64,000 nucleotides of DNA from Ornithinimicrobium murale (GTDB lineage: Bacteria; Actinomycetota; Actinomycetes; Actinomycetales; Dermatophilaceae): assembly GCF_003352835.1 (NCBI RefSeq), contig NZ_QLVD01000001.1:1-64000 (forward strand), read 5' to 3'. How positions within the stretch are numbered: the stretch's first letter is position 1; every line of letters starts with the position of its first letter. Of this stretch, positions 11,222 through 20,497 are shown piece after piece. Made by a program: the position numbers and the translations under genes. The notes below the pieces were generated by a model. That model had not been told where the DNA came from. It worked only from the letters and a program-made list of their open reading frames with translations, and did not search any database.

Positions 11222-14200
11222 ATGACGATTCACAAGTTGACCGCGGGGTCAGGGTATGACTACCTCACCCGGCAGGTCGCGCGTCAAGACGCCACCGAGA
11301 CCGGGCACGCCGGGCTGACGAGCTACTACACCGCCAAGGGCGAGTCCCCGGGGGTGTGGGTCGGCTCGGGCATGGTCGGCATCGAGGGTCTCGCGGCCGG
11401 TGATGAGGTCACCGCCGAGCAGATGGCCAGGTTGTTCGGCACCGGTGAGCACCCCTTGGGGGAGCAGGTCGGCGGCCCGCTGGGGGCACGCTTTCGGGTC
11501 TACACCGGGCGGGATGACCTCTCACCGTTCCGGATCCAGGTCGCCCGCCGTTTCGAGAAGCACAACCGGTCCCTGGGGCTGCCGGCGGATCATCCGATCG
11601 AGGTGCAGGAGCGGGCCCGTATCCGCACCGAAGTCGCCGCCGCGATGTTCGTCACGGAGCATCGCCGGGCACCGCTGAGCGAGAGGGAACTGGCAGGGTT
11701 CATCGCACGTCAGTCCCGCCCGAAGACCACGGCTGTCGCCGGCTATGACCTGACTTTCTCCCCCGTGAAATCGGTATCGACACTGTGGGCGGTCGCGGAC
11801 TTGTCCACCGCTGCACAGATCGAACGGGCTCACCAGAACGCGGTCCGGGAAGCGCTGTCCTTCCTTGAGCAACACGCCCTGTTCACCCGCACCGGGAAGA
11901 ACGGGGTGCAGCAGGTGGACGTGCGCGGCCTGGTCGCCACGGCGTTCACGCATCGCGACTCGCGGGCCGGCGACCCCGACCTGCACACCCACGTCGCGGT
12001 GGCGAACAAGGTGCAGACCCTGGACGGCAACTGGCTCTCCATCGACGGTCGGTTGCTGTTCAAGGCCACCGTCACTGCGTCGGAGACGTACAACACCGCG
12101 TTGGAGAAGCAGCTGCGGCCACTGGGCATCGCCTTTGAGGAACGCCAGGGCACGGACACCCAGAAGCGCTCGGTCCGGGAGGTCGTGGGGGTCGACCCCG
12201 CGCTGAACGAACGGTGGTCCTCGAGGCGGGCCAGCATCGAGGCCAGGCGCAGCATTCTGGCCCAGGAGTTTCAGGGAAGGCACGGCCGCCCGCCGACCCC
12301 GATCGAGTCGATCCAGCTCGCCCAGCAGGCCACGCTGGAGACCCGTGAGGCCAAGCACGAGCCGCGGAGTCTGGCGCAGCAGCGCGCGACCTGGCACGCC
12401 GAGGCGGTGCAGGTGCTGGGCGGTCCCGAGGCGATCCGGGCGATGGTCAACCAGGCCCGCCGCGGCGCGGTCACCGAGGGCCGCGGGCAGGCGGTGACCG
12501 ACGCCTGGGTGCGGGAGACAGCGAGGCGGATCGTGAGCACGGTCGAGTCCTCCCGCTCGACCTGGCAGGTCTGGCACGTGCGGGCCGAAGCACAGCGACG
12601 AGTGCGCCGGATGGACGTATCCCACGAGCAGGTCGAGACCCTGGTGGACCGGCTCAGCACGCAGGCCTTGCGGCTGAGTCAGCAGCTGCAGGAGCGGAAA
12701 GACCCCTTAGTGGAACCCGCACCGCTACGGCGCAGCGACGGCAGCAGCGTCTACCAGGTGGCCGGGTCGGACCTGTTCACCTCCCACACCGTCGTCGCCG
12801 CCGAACAACGCCTCGTGGCGACCGCTGGCCGCACCGACGCCCGCCGTGCCAGCCCCGAGGCCGTCGAAGTTGCGCTCCTGGAATCGGTCGCTAACGGCGT
12901 CACCCTCAACGCTGGCCAGGCCGAGCTGGTGCGTGAGATGGCAACCTCCGGTGCACGACTCCAACTGGCGATCGCGCCCGCCGGCGCGGGCAAGACCACG
13001 GCAATGAGGTCGCTGACCAAGGCGTGGGAGGAGTCCGGCGGAACGGTCCTGGGCCTGGCCCCGTCGGCGGCCGCGGCCGCGGCGCTGCGCGACCAGGCAC
13101 AGACCCACACAGACACCCTCGCCAAGTTGGTCTGGACACTGCAGCGCGACCAGGACGGGCTGCCGCAGTGGGCACACTCCATCGGCCCGGACACCCTGGT
13201 CCTGATCGACGAGGCGGGGATGGCCGACACCCTCTCCCTGGACACGGCGGTCGATTTCATCACCACCCGGGGCGGTGCGGTCCGGCTCATCGGGGACGAC
13301 CAGCAGCTCGCCGCGATCGGCGCCGGCGGTGTACTGCGCGATATCCGCGCCACGCACGGCGCCCTGCACCTGACCGAGCTGATGCGGTTCGAGGGTATAG
13401 CCGAGGGAGCGGCGTCCCTGGCGTTGCGCGACGGGAAGCCAGAAGCCCTCGGGTTCTACCTGGACGCCCAGCGGGTGCATGTCGGGGACATGGCCACCAT
13501 GACCGAAGAAGTGTTCCAGTCCTGGCAGGCCGACCGCGGGCAAGGTCGGGACGCGATCATGCTCGCTCCGACCCGTGAGCTCGTCGCCGAACTGAACCAG
13601 AAGGCTCGGGCACACCGGATGGAGGGCACCAACGACCCCTGCCCGGCCCGCATCCTCTCCGACGGCAACGAAGCCTCGGTCGGTGACGTGATCATCACCC
13701 GCACCAACGACCGGCGCCTGACCATGACCGCAACCGACTTCGTGAAGAACGGCGACCGGTGGACGATCGTGGATCTCCCCGCAGACGGGTCCCTGCAGGT
13801 CCAGCACACCCGCGCCGGCCGCACGGTCAACCTCCCGCCCGCCTACGTGCAGGATTCCACCGAACTGGGCTACGCCACCACCGTTCACGCAGCCCAAGGG
13901 GTGTCGGTGGACACCACCCACGCCCTGGCCACCGGCGCGGAGTCCCGCCAGCAGCTATACACGATGATGACCCGCGGTGCTCACGCCAACCACCTCTACC
14001 TCGAGGTCGTCGGCGACGGCGACGAACACAACCTGGTCAAGCCAGGCACGGTCCACCCGCGAACCGCCACCGACCTCCTCGAGCAGATCCTGGCCCGCGA
14101 CGAGTCCCCGGTCTCGGCCACCACGATGCGCCGCACACTGTCCGACCCGGCGCACCTGCTGGGTCAGTCCACCGACCGGTACCTTGACGCGCTCTACATG

Positions 14201-17044
14201 GCGGCGGCCGACCGGCTCGGCCAGGAAGGCCTCACCCGGCTGGACGAGGCTGCCGACGCGATGGTCCCCGACCTCACCAAAGCCGCGGCCTGGCCGACAC
14301 TGCGAGCCCACCTCACCCTGCTGGCCGCGCACGATATCGACCCGGCCGCGGCGTTGGGGGCGGCCGTGGCATCCCGCGAGCTGGACAGTGCCAGCGACCC
14401 GGCTGCCGTCCTGGGATGGCGCCTGGACGATTCCGGGCTCCGCAACGCCGGGGCCGGCCCCCTGCCGTGGGTGCCCGCCGTCCCCCAGCCCCTGGCCGAG
14501 CACCCCACCTGGGGTGACTACCTCACCCGCCGCGCCGGCCTCGTGACCAACCTGGCCAGTGAGGTCACCGACCAGGCCGTCTCCTCCGCGCTGCCTGACT
14601 GGGCCACGCAGGGCCACGCCCGCCCCAGCGACGAGGTCCTCGGCAAGGTCGCGGTCTGGCGGGCCGCTATGAGCGTCGACCCCGCGGACCTGCGCCCCAC
14701 CGGGCCGCCCCAGATGGACAAGGCCCCCACCCTCTACCAGCGCGAGTTGACCCAGCAGCTGGCCGGTCATCGCACCCCGGCCCTGGACGAGTGGGGGGAC
14801 CTGATCGGGCGGATCTCCCCGCAGGCCCGCGCCGACCAGTTCGCTCCTGTCCTGGCCGAGCGACTGGCCGCGGTCTCGCGCGCCGGGCTGAATGCCGCCG
14901 GTCTGGTCAGTTCGGCCGCGCACACTGGTCCGTTGCCCGATGACCACGCCGCCTCCGCCCTGTGGTGGCGGGTGGCCGAGCACCTCTCCCCGGCCGTCAC
15001 CGCGCAGGTCGACGAACCACACCCCCTCACCACCACCTGGGTGCCTGTCCTGGGCGATCAGTTGGGCACCTCACGGGTGCAGGCCATGCAGGACAGTCCC
15101 TGGTGGCCGGTCCTGGTGACCAGCGTGGACCACGCGCTGCAACGCGGCTGGGATCTTTCGGACCTGGCCACGACTGCCCCCGAACCTGGCACCGACGTCG
15201 ACGACGCCCAGGCGATGGTCTGGCGGATCACGATGCTCACCGAACCGCCGACCAGCCACGAGCCCGACCCGCAGACCGCTCCCCCAGAGGACGACCTGCC
15301 CGGCGACCTCGATGCCCCCTCGAATGTCGCCAGCGATGCGGAGTGGGCCGCCTACCTGGTCAGCCTCAGCGACGGCCCGGTCCCGGCCGAGGTGACCGAC
15401 ACCTCCCCCGCGCCACTCGACGAGGGCGAGGTGGAGCGCGGCCTGGTCCTGGCCGCCCTGGTCCGGGAGACGATGGACCCGCTCGAACTCAGTGACGCCG
15501 AGCTCGGTCAGATCTTCGAGCGTGAGGCGGCCGCCCGTGAGTCCGCCGTCCCCTTGGAGCGTCTCGCCCACGTCAACGCAATGGCACTAGCCTTCTACGA
15601 GGGCCGGTTCGCTACCGGGGGGTGGGCCCGCGACTACCTCACGGACCGGTTCGGGCAGGACGTGGCCGGGCACGCACACGTCCGTCCCGGGTATGCCCCC
15701 GCGGGCTGGACCCATCTGGTCGACCACCTGCGCGCCCGTGGTGTGACTACCCTCGAGCTCACCGAGTCTGGTCTGGCCTCGACAACTCGCGATGGGCGGC
15801 TGATCGACCGCTTCCGCGACCGTGCACTCTTCCCGATCCAGGACTCGCGCGGGCAGGTCCTCGGATTTATCGGACGCCGCAACCCAGCGCACACCGACGA
15901 CACCCCGCACGCCGGCCCAAAGTACCTCAACACCCCCGGCACCCCACTATTCGCCAAATGCGACCAGCTGTACGGCCTTGTCCCCGACCTCCTGGCCGCC
16001 GGTGCAACACCAGTGCTCGTCGAGGGACCGATGGACGCGCACGCTGTCACTCTCGCCGGTGCGGGCAAGTACGTCGGCGTCGCACCACTGGGCACGGCCC
16101 TGACCCAGACACAGGCCCGCCAGTTGGCCACCTTCTCAGACACCCCGTTGGTCGCCACCGACGCCGACCTGGCAGGGCGACTGGCCGCAGAACGTGACCA
16201 CTGGCTCCTGTCCCAACACAACCTCACCCCCCGTGTACCAACCCTGCCGGCCGGGTCCGACCCTGCAGACCTGTTGGAATACCGCGGTCCTGAGAGGCTG
16301 CGCGAGGCCATGGGCAACACCAAGCCGCTCACGCAGATACTGATAGATAAGTGCCTCACCAACTTGACCGCTGACCAGGCGCTCCCCGCGGCGGCAACGG
16401 TGTTGGCCACGCACTCCCCCACAGAGTGGGAATCCGGCATAGACACCATCGCCAAGAGCCTCGGCATCACCCAGGATGAAAGCCGCCGGGCGCTCCTTCG
16501 CGCCGTGCAGTCCTGGCACGAGGACCCCAGGAGAGTAGTGACCGCCCAGCTCGAGGGAGTCAGCAGCCTAAAGGAACGGCTGGAGCGCCAGGACGAGGCC
16601 AGGCCGACTGCTGGGGTCGACACCCCTGCGGCCACCAGTCGTCGCCCACAGCACTACAAGAAAGCCACTTCCGGCGACGACTCCCGCACCAAGCAGCCGT
16701 CCAGCGAACCTCAAACACCCGAGACCCGCTGGGCGCCTCTCGCCACGCAGATCGACACCCGACTGCCCCTACAGACAGACTGGCCTGCCCTGGCCCGCGT
16801 TATGCAGCAGCTGCACCAGGAAGGGCATGACGTCGCCGCACTCCTATGGGAGTCCGTGGCCCAGGAGCCCCTGACGGACCGCCCCGCCCATGACCTACGC
16901 TCCCGACTGATGACCGTGCTCCCCGATGACCACGGCAGCGTCTCCACACCCACCACCGAGGTGCCCCTCGGCCGGCAGTACGAACGCAAGAACAGCACCA
17001 CAACGACAAACCAGCGACGCGACCACACAGGTCCCTCCCGGTAG
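11222..17044 (+). CDS. MobF relaxase fused to RecD-like helicase and DnaG-like primase core
   Basis: A 1940-residue protein that should nick the transfer origin, unwind the strand and possibly prime its copying. The TrwC/TraI relaxase domain occupies about residues 1-300: candidate nucleophile Tyr12/Tyr14, a second pair in TSYYTAKGE, and the metal-binding histidines HRDSRAGDPDLHTHV near 243-256. The RecD-like superfamily 1 helicase follows, with Walker A APAGAGKTT near 585, Walker B LVLIDEAGM near 659 and TTVHAAQG near 886. After a long linker comes a DnaG-type core: FRDRALFPIQDSRG near 1530, PKYLNTPGTPLF, a TOPRIM VLVEGPMDAHAV near 1597 and DADLAGR near 1645. No CHC2 zinc finger is seen. The start is ATG 11222 after GGGAGG, six bases inside the longest frame. 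The gene is intact. Confidence 0.93.
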   Translation: MTIHKLTAGSGYDYLTRQVARQDATETGHAGLTSYYTAKGESPGVWVGSGMVGIEGLAAGDEVTAEQMARLFGTGEHPLGEQVGGPLGARFRVYTGRDDLSPFRIQVARRFEKHNRSLGLPADHPIEVQERARIRTEVAAAMFVTEHRRAPLSERELAGFIARQSRPKTTAVAGYDLTFSPVKSVSTLWAVADLSTAAQIERAHQNAVREALSFLEQHALFTRTGKNGVQQVDVRGLVATAFTHRDSRAGDPDLHTHVAVANKVQTLDGNWLSIDGRLLFKATVTASETYNTALEKQLRPLGIAFEERQGTDTQKRSVREVVGVDPALNERWSSRRASIEARRSILAQEFQGRHGRPPTPIESIQLAQQATLETREAKHEPRSLAQQRATWHAEAVQVLGGPEAIRAMVNQARRGAVTEGRGQAVTDAWVRETARRIVSTVESSRSTWQVWHVRAEAQRRVRRMDVSHEQVETLVDRLSTQALRLSQQLQERKDPLVEPAPLRRSDGSSVYQVAGSDLFTSHTVVAAEQRLVATAGRTDARRASPEAVEVALLESVANGVTLNAGQAELVREMATSGARLQLAIAPAGAGKTTAMRSLTKAWEESGGTVLGLAPSAAAAAALRDQAQTHTDTLAKLVWTLQRDQDGLPQWAHSIGPDTLVLIDEAGMADTLSLDTAVDFITTRGGAVRLIGDDQQLAAIGAGGVLRDIRATHGALHLTELMRFEGIAEGAASLALRDGKPEALGFYLDAQRVHVGDMATMTEEVFQSWQADRGQGRDAIMLAPTRELVAELNQKARAHRMEGTNDPCPARILSDGNEASVGDVIITRTNDRRLTMTATDFVKNGDRWTIVDLPADGSLQVQHTRAGRTVNLPPAYVQDSTELGYATTVHAAQGVSVDTTHALATGAESRQQLYTMMTRGAHANHLYLEVVGDGDEHNLVKPGTVHPRTATDLLEQILARDESPVSATTMRRTLSDPAHLLGQSTDRYLDALYMAAADRLGQEGLTRLDEAADAMVPDLTKAAAWPTLRAHLTLLAAHDIDPAAALGAAVASRELDSASDPAAVLGWRLDDSGLRNAGAGPLPWVPAVPQPLAEHPTWGDYLTRRAGLVTNLASEVTDQAVSSALPDWATQGHARPSDEVLGKVAVWRAAMSVDPADLRPTGPPQMDKAPTLYQRELTQQLAGHRTPALDEWGDLIGRISPQARADQFAPVLAERLAAVSRAGLNAAGLVSSAAHTGPLPDDHAASALWWRVAEHLSPAVTAQVDEPHPLTTTWVPVLGDQLGTSRVQAMQDSPWWPVLVTSVDHALQRGWDLSDLATTAPEPGTDVDDAQAMVWRITMLTEPPTSHEPDPQTAPPEDDLPGDLDAPSNVASDAEWAAYLVSLSDGPVPAEVTDTSPAPLDEGEVERGLVLAALVRETMDPLELSDAELGQIFEREAAARESAVPLERLAHVNAMALAFYEGRFATGGWARDYLTDRFGQDVAGHAHVRPGYAPAGWTHLVDHLRARGVTTLELTESGLASTTRDGRLIDRFRDRALFPIQDSRGQVLGFIGRRNPAHTDDTPHAGPKYLNTPGTPLFAKCDQLYGLVPDLLAAGATPVLVEGPMDAHAVTLAGAGKYVGVAPLGTALTQTQARQLATFSDTPLVATDADLAGRLAAERDHWLLSQHNLTPRVPTLPAGSDPADLLEYRGPERLREAMGNTKPLTQILIDKCLTNLTADQALPAAATVLATHSPTEWESGIDTIAKSLGITQDESRRALLRAVQSWHEDPRRVVTAQLEGVSSLKERLERQDEARPTAGVDTPAATSRRPQHYKKATSGDDSRTKQPSSEPQTPETRWAPLATQIDTRLPLQTDWPALARVMQQLHQEGHDVAALLWESVAQEPLTDRPAHDLRSRLMTVLPDDHGSVSTPTTEVPLGRQYERKNSTTTTNQRRDHTGPSR

Positions 17045-17212
17045 GGCACAACCACACGCACGAGTGGTCGACGCAGACTGGGCAGGTGGAACGGGCCGAG
17101 TCGGAACTGGATCGTGATTGCTGCGGCAGTTGCCTTGAGGAGCAAGCCGTCGAGGGCGGGCGTTCTCACAGTCGATCACCACGGCGGCCCGGGCGCTGGC
17201 ATGCTGTAGTGC

Positions 17213-17461
17213 ATGGCGTACCCCGGCCGAGCGTCTTACCCAGGCCCGTTACCAGAGTTCGTCGGCTCAGCCACAATAAGGCAGACGCCGGAGCAACGCG
17301 CGAGGTTGATCGAATTTGTGTCCAGGGAGTACCAAGCCGGGCGATCGCTGCGTGAACTAGCAGGGTTGACGGATCGCACGCAGACCGCGGTGCGCAGAGC
17401 GCTGGCACGGGCGCAGGTTCAGACCCGCGGTCCAGGGGCGCCGCCATTGAGGAAGAACTGA
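17213..17461 (+). CDS. Small helix-turn-helix protein (copy 2)
   Basis: An 82-residue paralogue of the protein encoded at 7312-7557. The two share the MAYPGR opening, the EYQAGRSLRE segment and a recognition helix LTDRTQTAVRRALA, differing mainly in the proline-rich N-terminus. The predicted fold is a single resolvase-type HTH with basic tails and no catalytic domain. It lies 168 bases after the relaxase stop on the same strand. Bracketing of the mobilization block by two copies in opposite orientation suggests duplication or a regulatory pair. The function is unknown beyond likely DNA binding. Confidence 0.7.
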   Translation: MAYPGRASYPGPLPEFVGSATIRQTPEQRARLIEFVSREYQAGRSLRELAGLTDRTQTAVRRALARAQVQTRGPGAPPLRKN

Positions 17462-17780
17462 ACCGGGTACGAGCGCGCGAAGAGCAGGATGCTCAGAATG
17501 CCCAGGACCAAGAAGCTTCACCCGGCGTTCCTGCCGCAGCCTTATCCAAGTGAATGGGGCTCTAGAAGGAGGTGGATGAACGCGAGAGTGGACGCCTGTG
17601 CAAGTGCGGCCCTGAGCAAGCGCTTTGGGTACTCCACGCCCCGTTTGAACGCATGCCCTGCGAGTTGTGGCTGGGGCTGCCTCCCGCGCCGACCACACAC
17701 GCGGCCGACGGAAGGGCTTCCTGCACCGGTAGAACTACTGCCCGAAATTGGCGAGCGGTCTCAACCTGTGGGCGGGGCGT
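17462..17780. other. Junction between mobilization region and catabolic operon
   Basis: About 320 bases with no supported gene. A consensus-like AAGGAGG stands just before an ATG at 17577, but the frame behind it runs antisense into the acyl-CoA dehydrogenase and has no recognisable sequence. No terminator hairpin with a U-tract and no attachment-site-like repeat was identified. Confidence 0.4.
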
Positions 17781-19052
17781 TCAGTCCGTCAGCAGCGCAC
17801 GCCGGTCGCGCTGCCTGCGCAACTCCGTGCGGCCTAGGGCGCGGCGGTGGACTTCGTCGGGACCGTCGGCAAGGCGCAGCGTGCGAATGTCCGCTGCGGC
17901 CTTGGCCAAGGTAAAGTCACCGGAGACCCCGGCGGCACCGTGGGCCTGGATGGCCGTGTCGACGATGGACTGCACGGTGGCCGGGGTCGCGACCTTGATC
18001 GCCGCAACCTCGGTGGCCGCTGCCTTCACGCCGACGGTATCAATCATCCAGGCGGTCTTCAGGACCAAGAGACGCAGTTGCTCGATCTGGATCCGGGACT
18101 GGGCGATCCACTCGCGCACGACGCCGCGGTCGGAGAGGGGCCCACCGAACGGACGCCGCTGATCGGCGCGTTCGCACATGAGCTCCAGGGCGACTTCGGC
18201 CACGCCGATAGAGCGCATGCAGTGGTGGATCCGGCCAGGCCCGAGTCTGGCCTGCGCCATGGCGAACCCGGCGCCCTCCTCTCCGAGGAGTGCCTCTCGT
18301 GGGACCCAAACGTCCGTCAGGCTGATCTCGGCGTGACCACCGTGCTCGCGATCGTCATAGCCGAACACAGTGAGCGGCCGGACGATCTGCACTCCAGGGG
18401 TGTCTCGGGGCACGAGCAGCATGCTGTGCTGTTCGTGCCGTGCTGCCTCGGGGTCACTCCGCCCGAGGAGGATGAAGACGGCGGCATCGGGGTTCATAGC
18501 GCCGGTCGCCCACCACTTGCGACCATTGATGAGATACCCGCCGTCCTTGGTCTCGATACGGGTGCTGATGTTGGTCGCATCCGAAGAGGCGACTTCCGGT
18601 TCGGTCATCAGGAAGGCCGAACGAATCCGGCCCTCCAGTAGCGGCTTCAGCCACTGCGTCCGCTGGTCCGGGGAGGCGAACAATGAGAGCAGTTCCATGT
18701 TCCCGGTGTCGGGTGCCGCACAGTTCATCGCGGCCGGCGCAAGGTGGCCGATGCGGCCGGACATCTCCGCCAGCGGCGCATACTGCAGATTGGTCAGGCC
18801 TGCCCCGTCCGCGCCCGGGAGGAAGAGATTCCACAGTCCCCGCTCGCGGGCGATGGTGCGCAGCTCCTGAAGTGCCGCAACCCGGCTCCATGCCCAGTGG
18901 TTATCGAGCTGCGCCACGCCGGAGGCGAAGTCCGGAACGCGCGGCGCAACTTCGTCGTCCAGGAACTGGCGGGTCCGGGCGATCAGGTCGTGCGTCAGGT
19001 CGTCGTAGGCGAAGTGCATGCCCGAGGTGGCCGGGTGGGAGGCGCTGTTCAT
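17781..19052 (-). CDS. Acyl-CoA dehydrogenase, ACAD10/11-like
   Basis: A 423-residue flavoprotein of the acyl-CoA dehydrogenase family. Visible landmarks are the FAD/substrate segment FLMTEPEVASSDATN, INGRKWWATGA, and the C-terminal IQAHGAAGVSGD followed by LRLADGPDEVH. The subfamily resembles ACAD10/ACAD11 and bacterial LvaC, which work with a phosphotransferase to convert a 4-phosphorylated acyl-CoA into an enoyl or 3-hydroxyacyl-CoA. That comparison is reinforced here because the gene upstream, overlapping as ATGA, encodes exactly such a phosphotransferase. A conventional alpha,beta-dehydrogenase role remains possible. It is the last gene of the operon and the product looks full length. 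Confidence 0.92.
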   Translation of the reverse strand: MNSASHPATSGMHFAYDDLTHDLIARTRQFLDDEVAPRVPDFASGVAQLDNHWAWSRVAALQELRTIARERGLWNLFLPGADGAGLTNLQYAPLAEMSGRIGHLAPAAMNCAAPDTGNMELLSLFASPDQRTQWLKPLLEGRIRSAFLMTEPEVASSDATNISTRIETKDGGYLINGRKWWATGAMNPDAAVFILLGRSDPEAARHEQHSMLLVPRDTPGVQIVRPLTVFGYDDREHGGHAEISLTDVWVPREALLGEEGAGFAMAQARLGPGRIHHCMRSIGVAEVALELMCERADQRRPFGGPLSDRGVVREWIAQSRIQIEQLRLLVLKTAWMIDTVGVKAAATEVAAIKVATPATVQSIVDTAIQAHGAAGVSGDFTLAKAAADIRTLRLADGPDEVHRRALGRTELRRQRDRRALLTD

Positions 19053-20089
19053 CGTATGCTCCTGTCACAGAGGTCGATTGACCAGGTGATCAATGGTTGG
19101 ACGGCCTCGGCGATGTGCGCGAAGCCCGGCCCTGACGTCATGCCGCGTTGATGGCGGTAGTGGATTCCCTCCAGGATGACCGCTAGCTTGAAGGCGCTGA
19201 AGGCGACATAGAAGTCGATATCGGACAGGTCCCGGCCGCTGGACTCCGCATAGTGCTGCAGCCACTGCTCAGGGGTCAGGGATCCCGGCGCCGTGCCGAT
19301 GTCGATGATGCCAGGGCTGATCTCGGAGAGCTGCTCGTAGACCTGAAATAGGCCCACGTCCATGAGCGGATCGCCTAGCGTCGTCATCTCCCAGTCGAGC
19401 ACCGCGGCGACCTGGTCCTCATCGTCGACGATGAGGTTGTCCAGGCGGTAGTCACCGTGCACGATCGTCGGTTCCTGAGGCCTGGGTAGGTGGGTGCTCA
19501 GCCACTCGATGAGCCTCTCGACCCCGGGCAGCTCGCGCGAGCGTGAGCTTTCCAGCTGTCGGGACCAGCGGCGCACCTGGCGCTCCACGAAGCCGTCCGG
19601 GTGACCGAGACCGGCAACCGCGGATCCGGTGATATCGATCCGGTGCAGGTCCAGCAGCGTATCCAGGCACGCATGACTGATCGTCGACGTCCGCTCCGGG
19701 CCGATGACCAGCAACTGCTCGCGAGTGCGGTACACCTGACCAGGGACGTAGCCCATGAGGTAGAACGGAGCGCCGATGACGCCCGGATCGTGGCACTCGT
19801 GCAGAACGCTGGGGGCGGGGACGGGACTGTCAGCCACGGCCCGCAGCACCCGGGCCTCGCGGCCCATGTCGTGGGCGGTGGCCAGTACATGCCCCAGCGG
19901 AGGTCGCCGCAACACCGCCGAGGCAGTGGGGGTGTCCAGTCTGAAGGTCAGGTTGGACTTGCCCCCCGGTAGTGCGGTGGCGGTGAGCTCACCTGTCAGC
20001 AGGTGCGGCGCCTGTCGGTCGAGGTGCTCACGCAGCCGGTCCAGATCCAGGCCGGGCAGGTCTCCGGCCGGGGCGGCAGCGGTGTTCAT
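19049..20089 (-). CDS. Phosphotransferase family protein (APH-like kinase)
   Basis: A 346-residue protein of the aminoglycoside-phosphotransferase/choline-kinase fold. It shows the catalytic loop IVHGDYRLDNLI and the metal-binding segment VLDWEMTTLGDP, with PGGKSNLTFRL in the N-lobe. In this genomic setting it matches the kinase half of ACAD10/11 and LvaA. Those enzymes phosphorylate the 4-hydroxyl of acyl-CoA intermediates so the partner dehydrogenase can eliminate phosphate. Antibiotic resistance is therefore unlikely. It overlaps the dehydrogenase downstream and the broken SDR upstream by four bases each, indicating tight co-translation. The substrate is inferred, not seen. Confidence 0.92.
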   Translation of the reverse strand: MNTAAAPAGDLPGLDLDRLREHLDRQAPHLLTGELTATALPGGKSNLTFRLDTPTASAVLRRPPLGHVLATAHDMGREARVLRAVADSPVPAPSVLHECHDPGVIGAPFYLMGYVPGQVYRTREQLLVIGPERTSTISHACLDTLLDLHRIDITGSAVAGLGHPDGFVERQVRRWSRQLESSRSRELPGVERLIEWLSTHLPRPQEPTIVHGDYRLDNLIVDDEDQVAAVLDWEMTTLGDPLMDVGLFQVYEQLSEISPGIIDIGTAPGSLTPEQWLQHYAESSGRDLSDIDFYVAFSAFKLAVILEGIHYRHQRGMTSGPGFAHIAEAVQPLITWSIDLCDRSIR

Positions 20090-20496
20090 GACCGTCCTTC
20101 CGTGCTCGGCACCAGCCGCTGACGGAGGCGGTTCATCGCGCTCAGCCAGCGATCCGTGGTCTCCGCGCGGCGGTAGTAGTCGAGGACCTCAGGGTGGGAG
20201 AGGATCAGGAGACGGTCGTCCTGCAGGGCCTCCAAGACGACCTGTGCGACCTGCTCCGGCTCCAGTGGTTGTTCCTCCTCCAGCAGGGAGGCACTCGTGC
20301 CGGACTGCTGCAGCATCTGGCTCCGGCTCCGCACTCCTTGTGGGCACACGGCTTGCCCAAGATCGTCGCGAAGGCTCACCATGGCCGGTTCGTCCGGGGC
20401 ATGCAGGCACAATAGGTCGCCCTTGCTCGCCAGGCGACGGGCCAGCGCCCTCCCGATGCCGTAAACGGCACCAGTGGCCGCTATCCCGACTGCCAT
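20086..20496 (-). pseudogene. Short-chain dehydrogenase with an internal in-frame deletion
   Basis: About 136 residues, half the normal SDR size. The first ~50 residues are an SDR nucleotide-binding start with the motif TGAVYGIGRALARRLA. The sequence then jumps directly to what looks like the C-terminal third: CPQGVRSR, then LEPEQVAQVVLEAL and SHPEVLDYYRRAE. The NNAG element and the catalytic Ser-Tyr-x-x-x-Lys are missing, so dehydrogenase activity is not expected. The frame is preserved, which keeps overlap with the phosphotransferase. The start was taken as ATG 20496, just after the upstream stop, though a GTG at 20508 is possible. A dead remnant is most likely. Confidence 0.65.
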
Positions 20497-20497
20497 G

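Noticed and set aside
12725-13921. Minus-strand open frames across the relaxase helicase region
   Set aside because: Antisense shadow of the helicase motifs, with no recognisable domain.
19049-20089. Aminoglycoside resistance phosphotransferase
   Set aside because: Coupling to an ACAD10/11-like dehydrogenase in a catabolic operon points to an acyl-CoA kinase rather than drug resistance.
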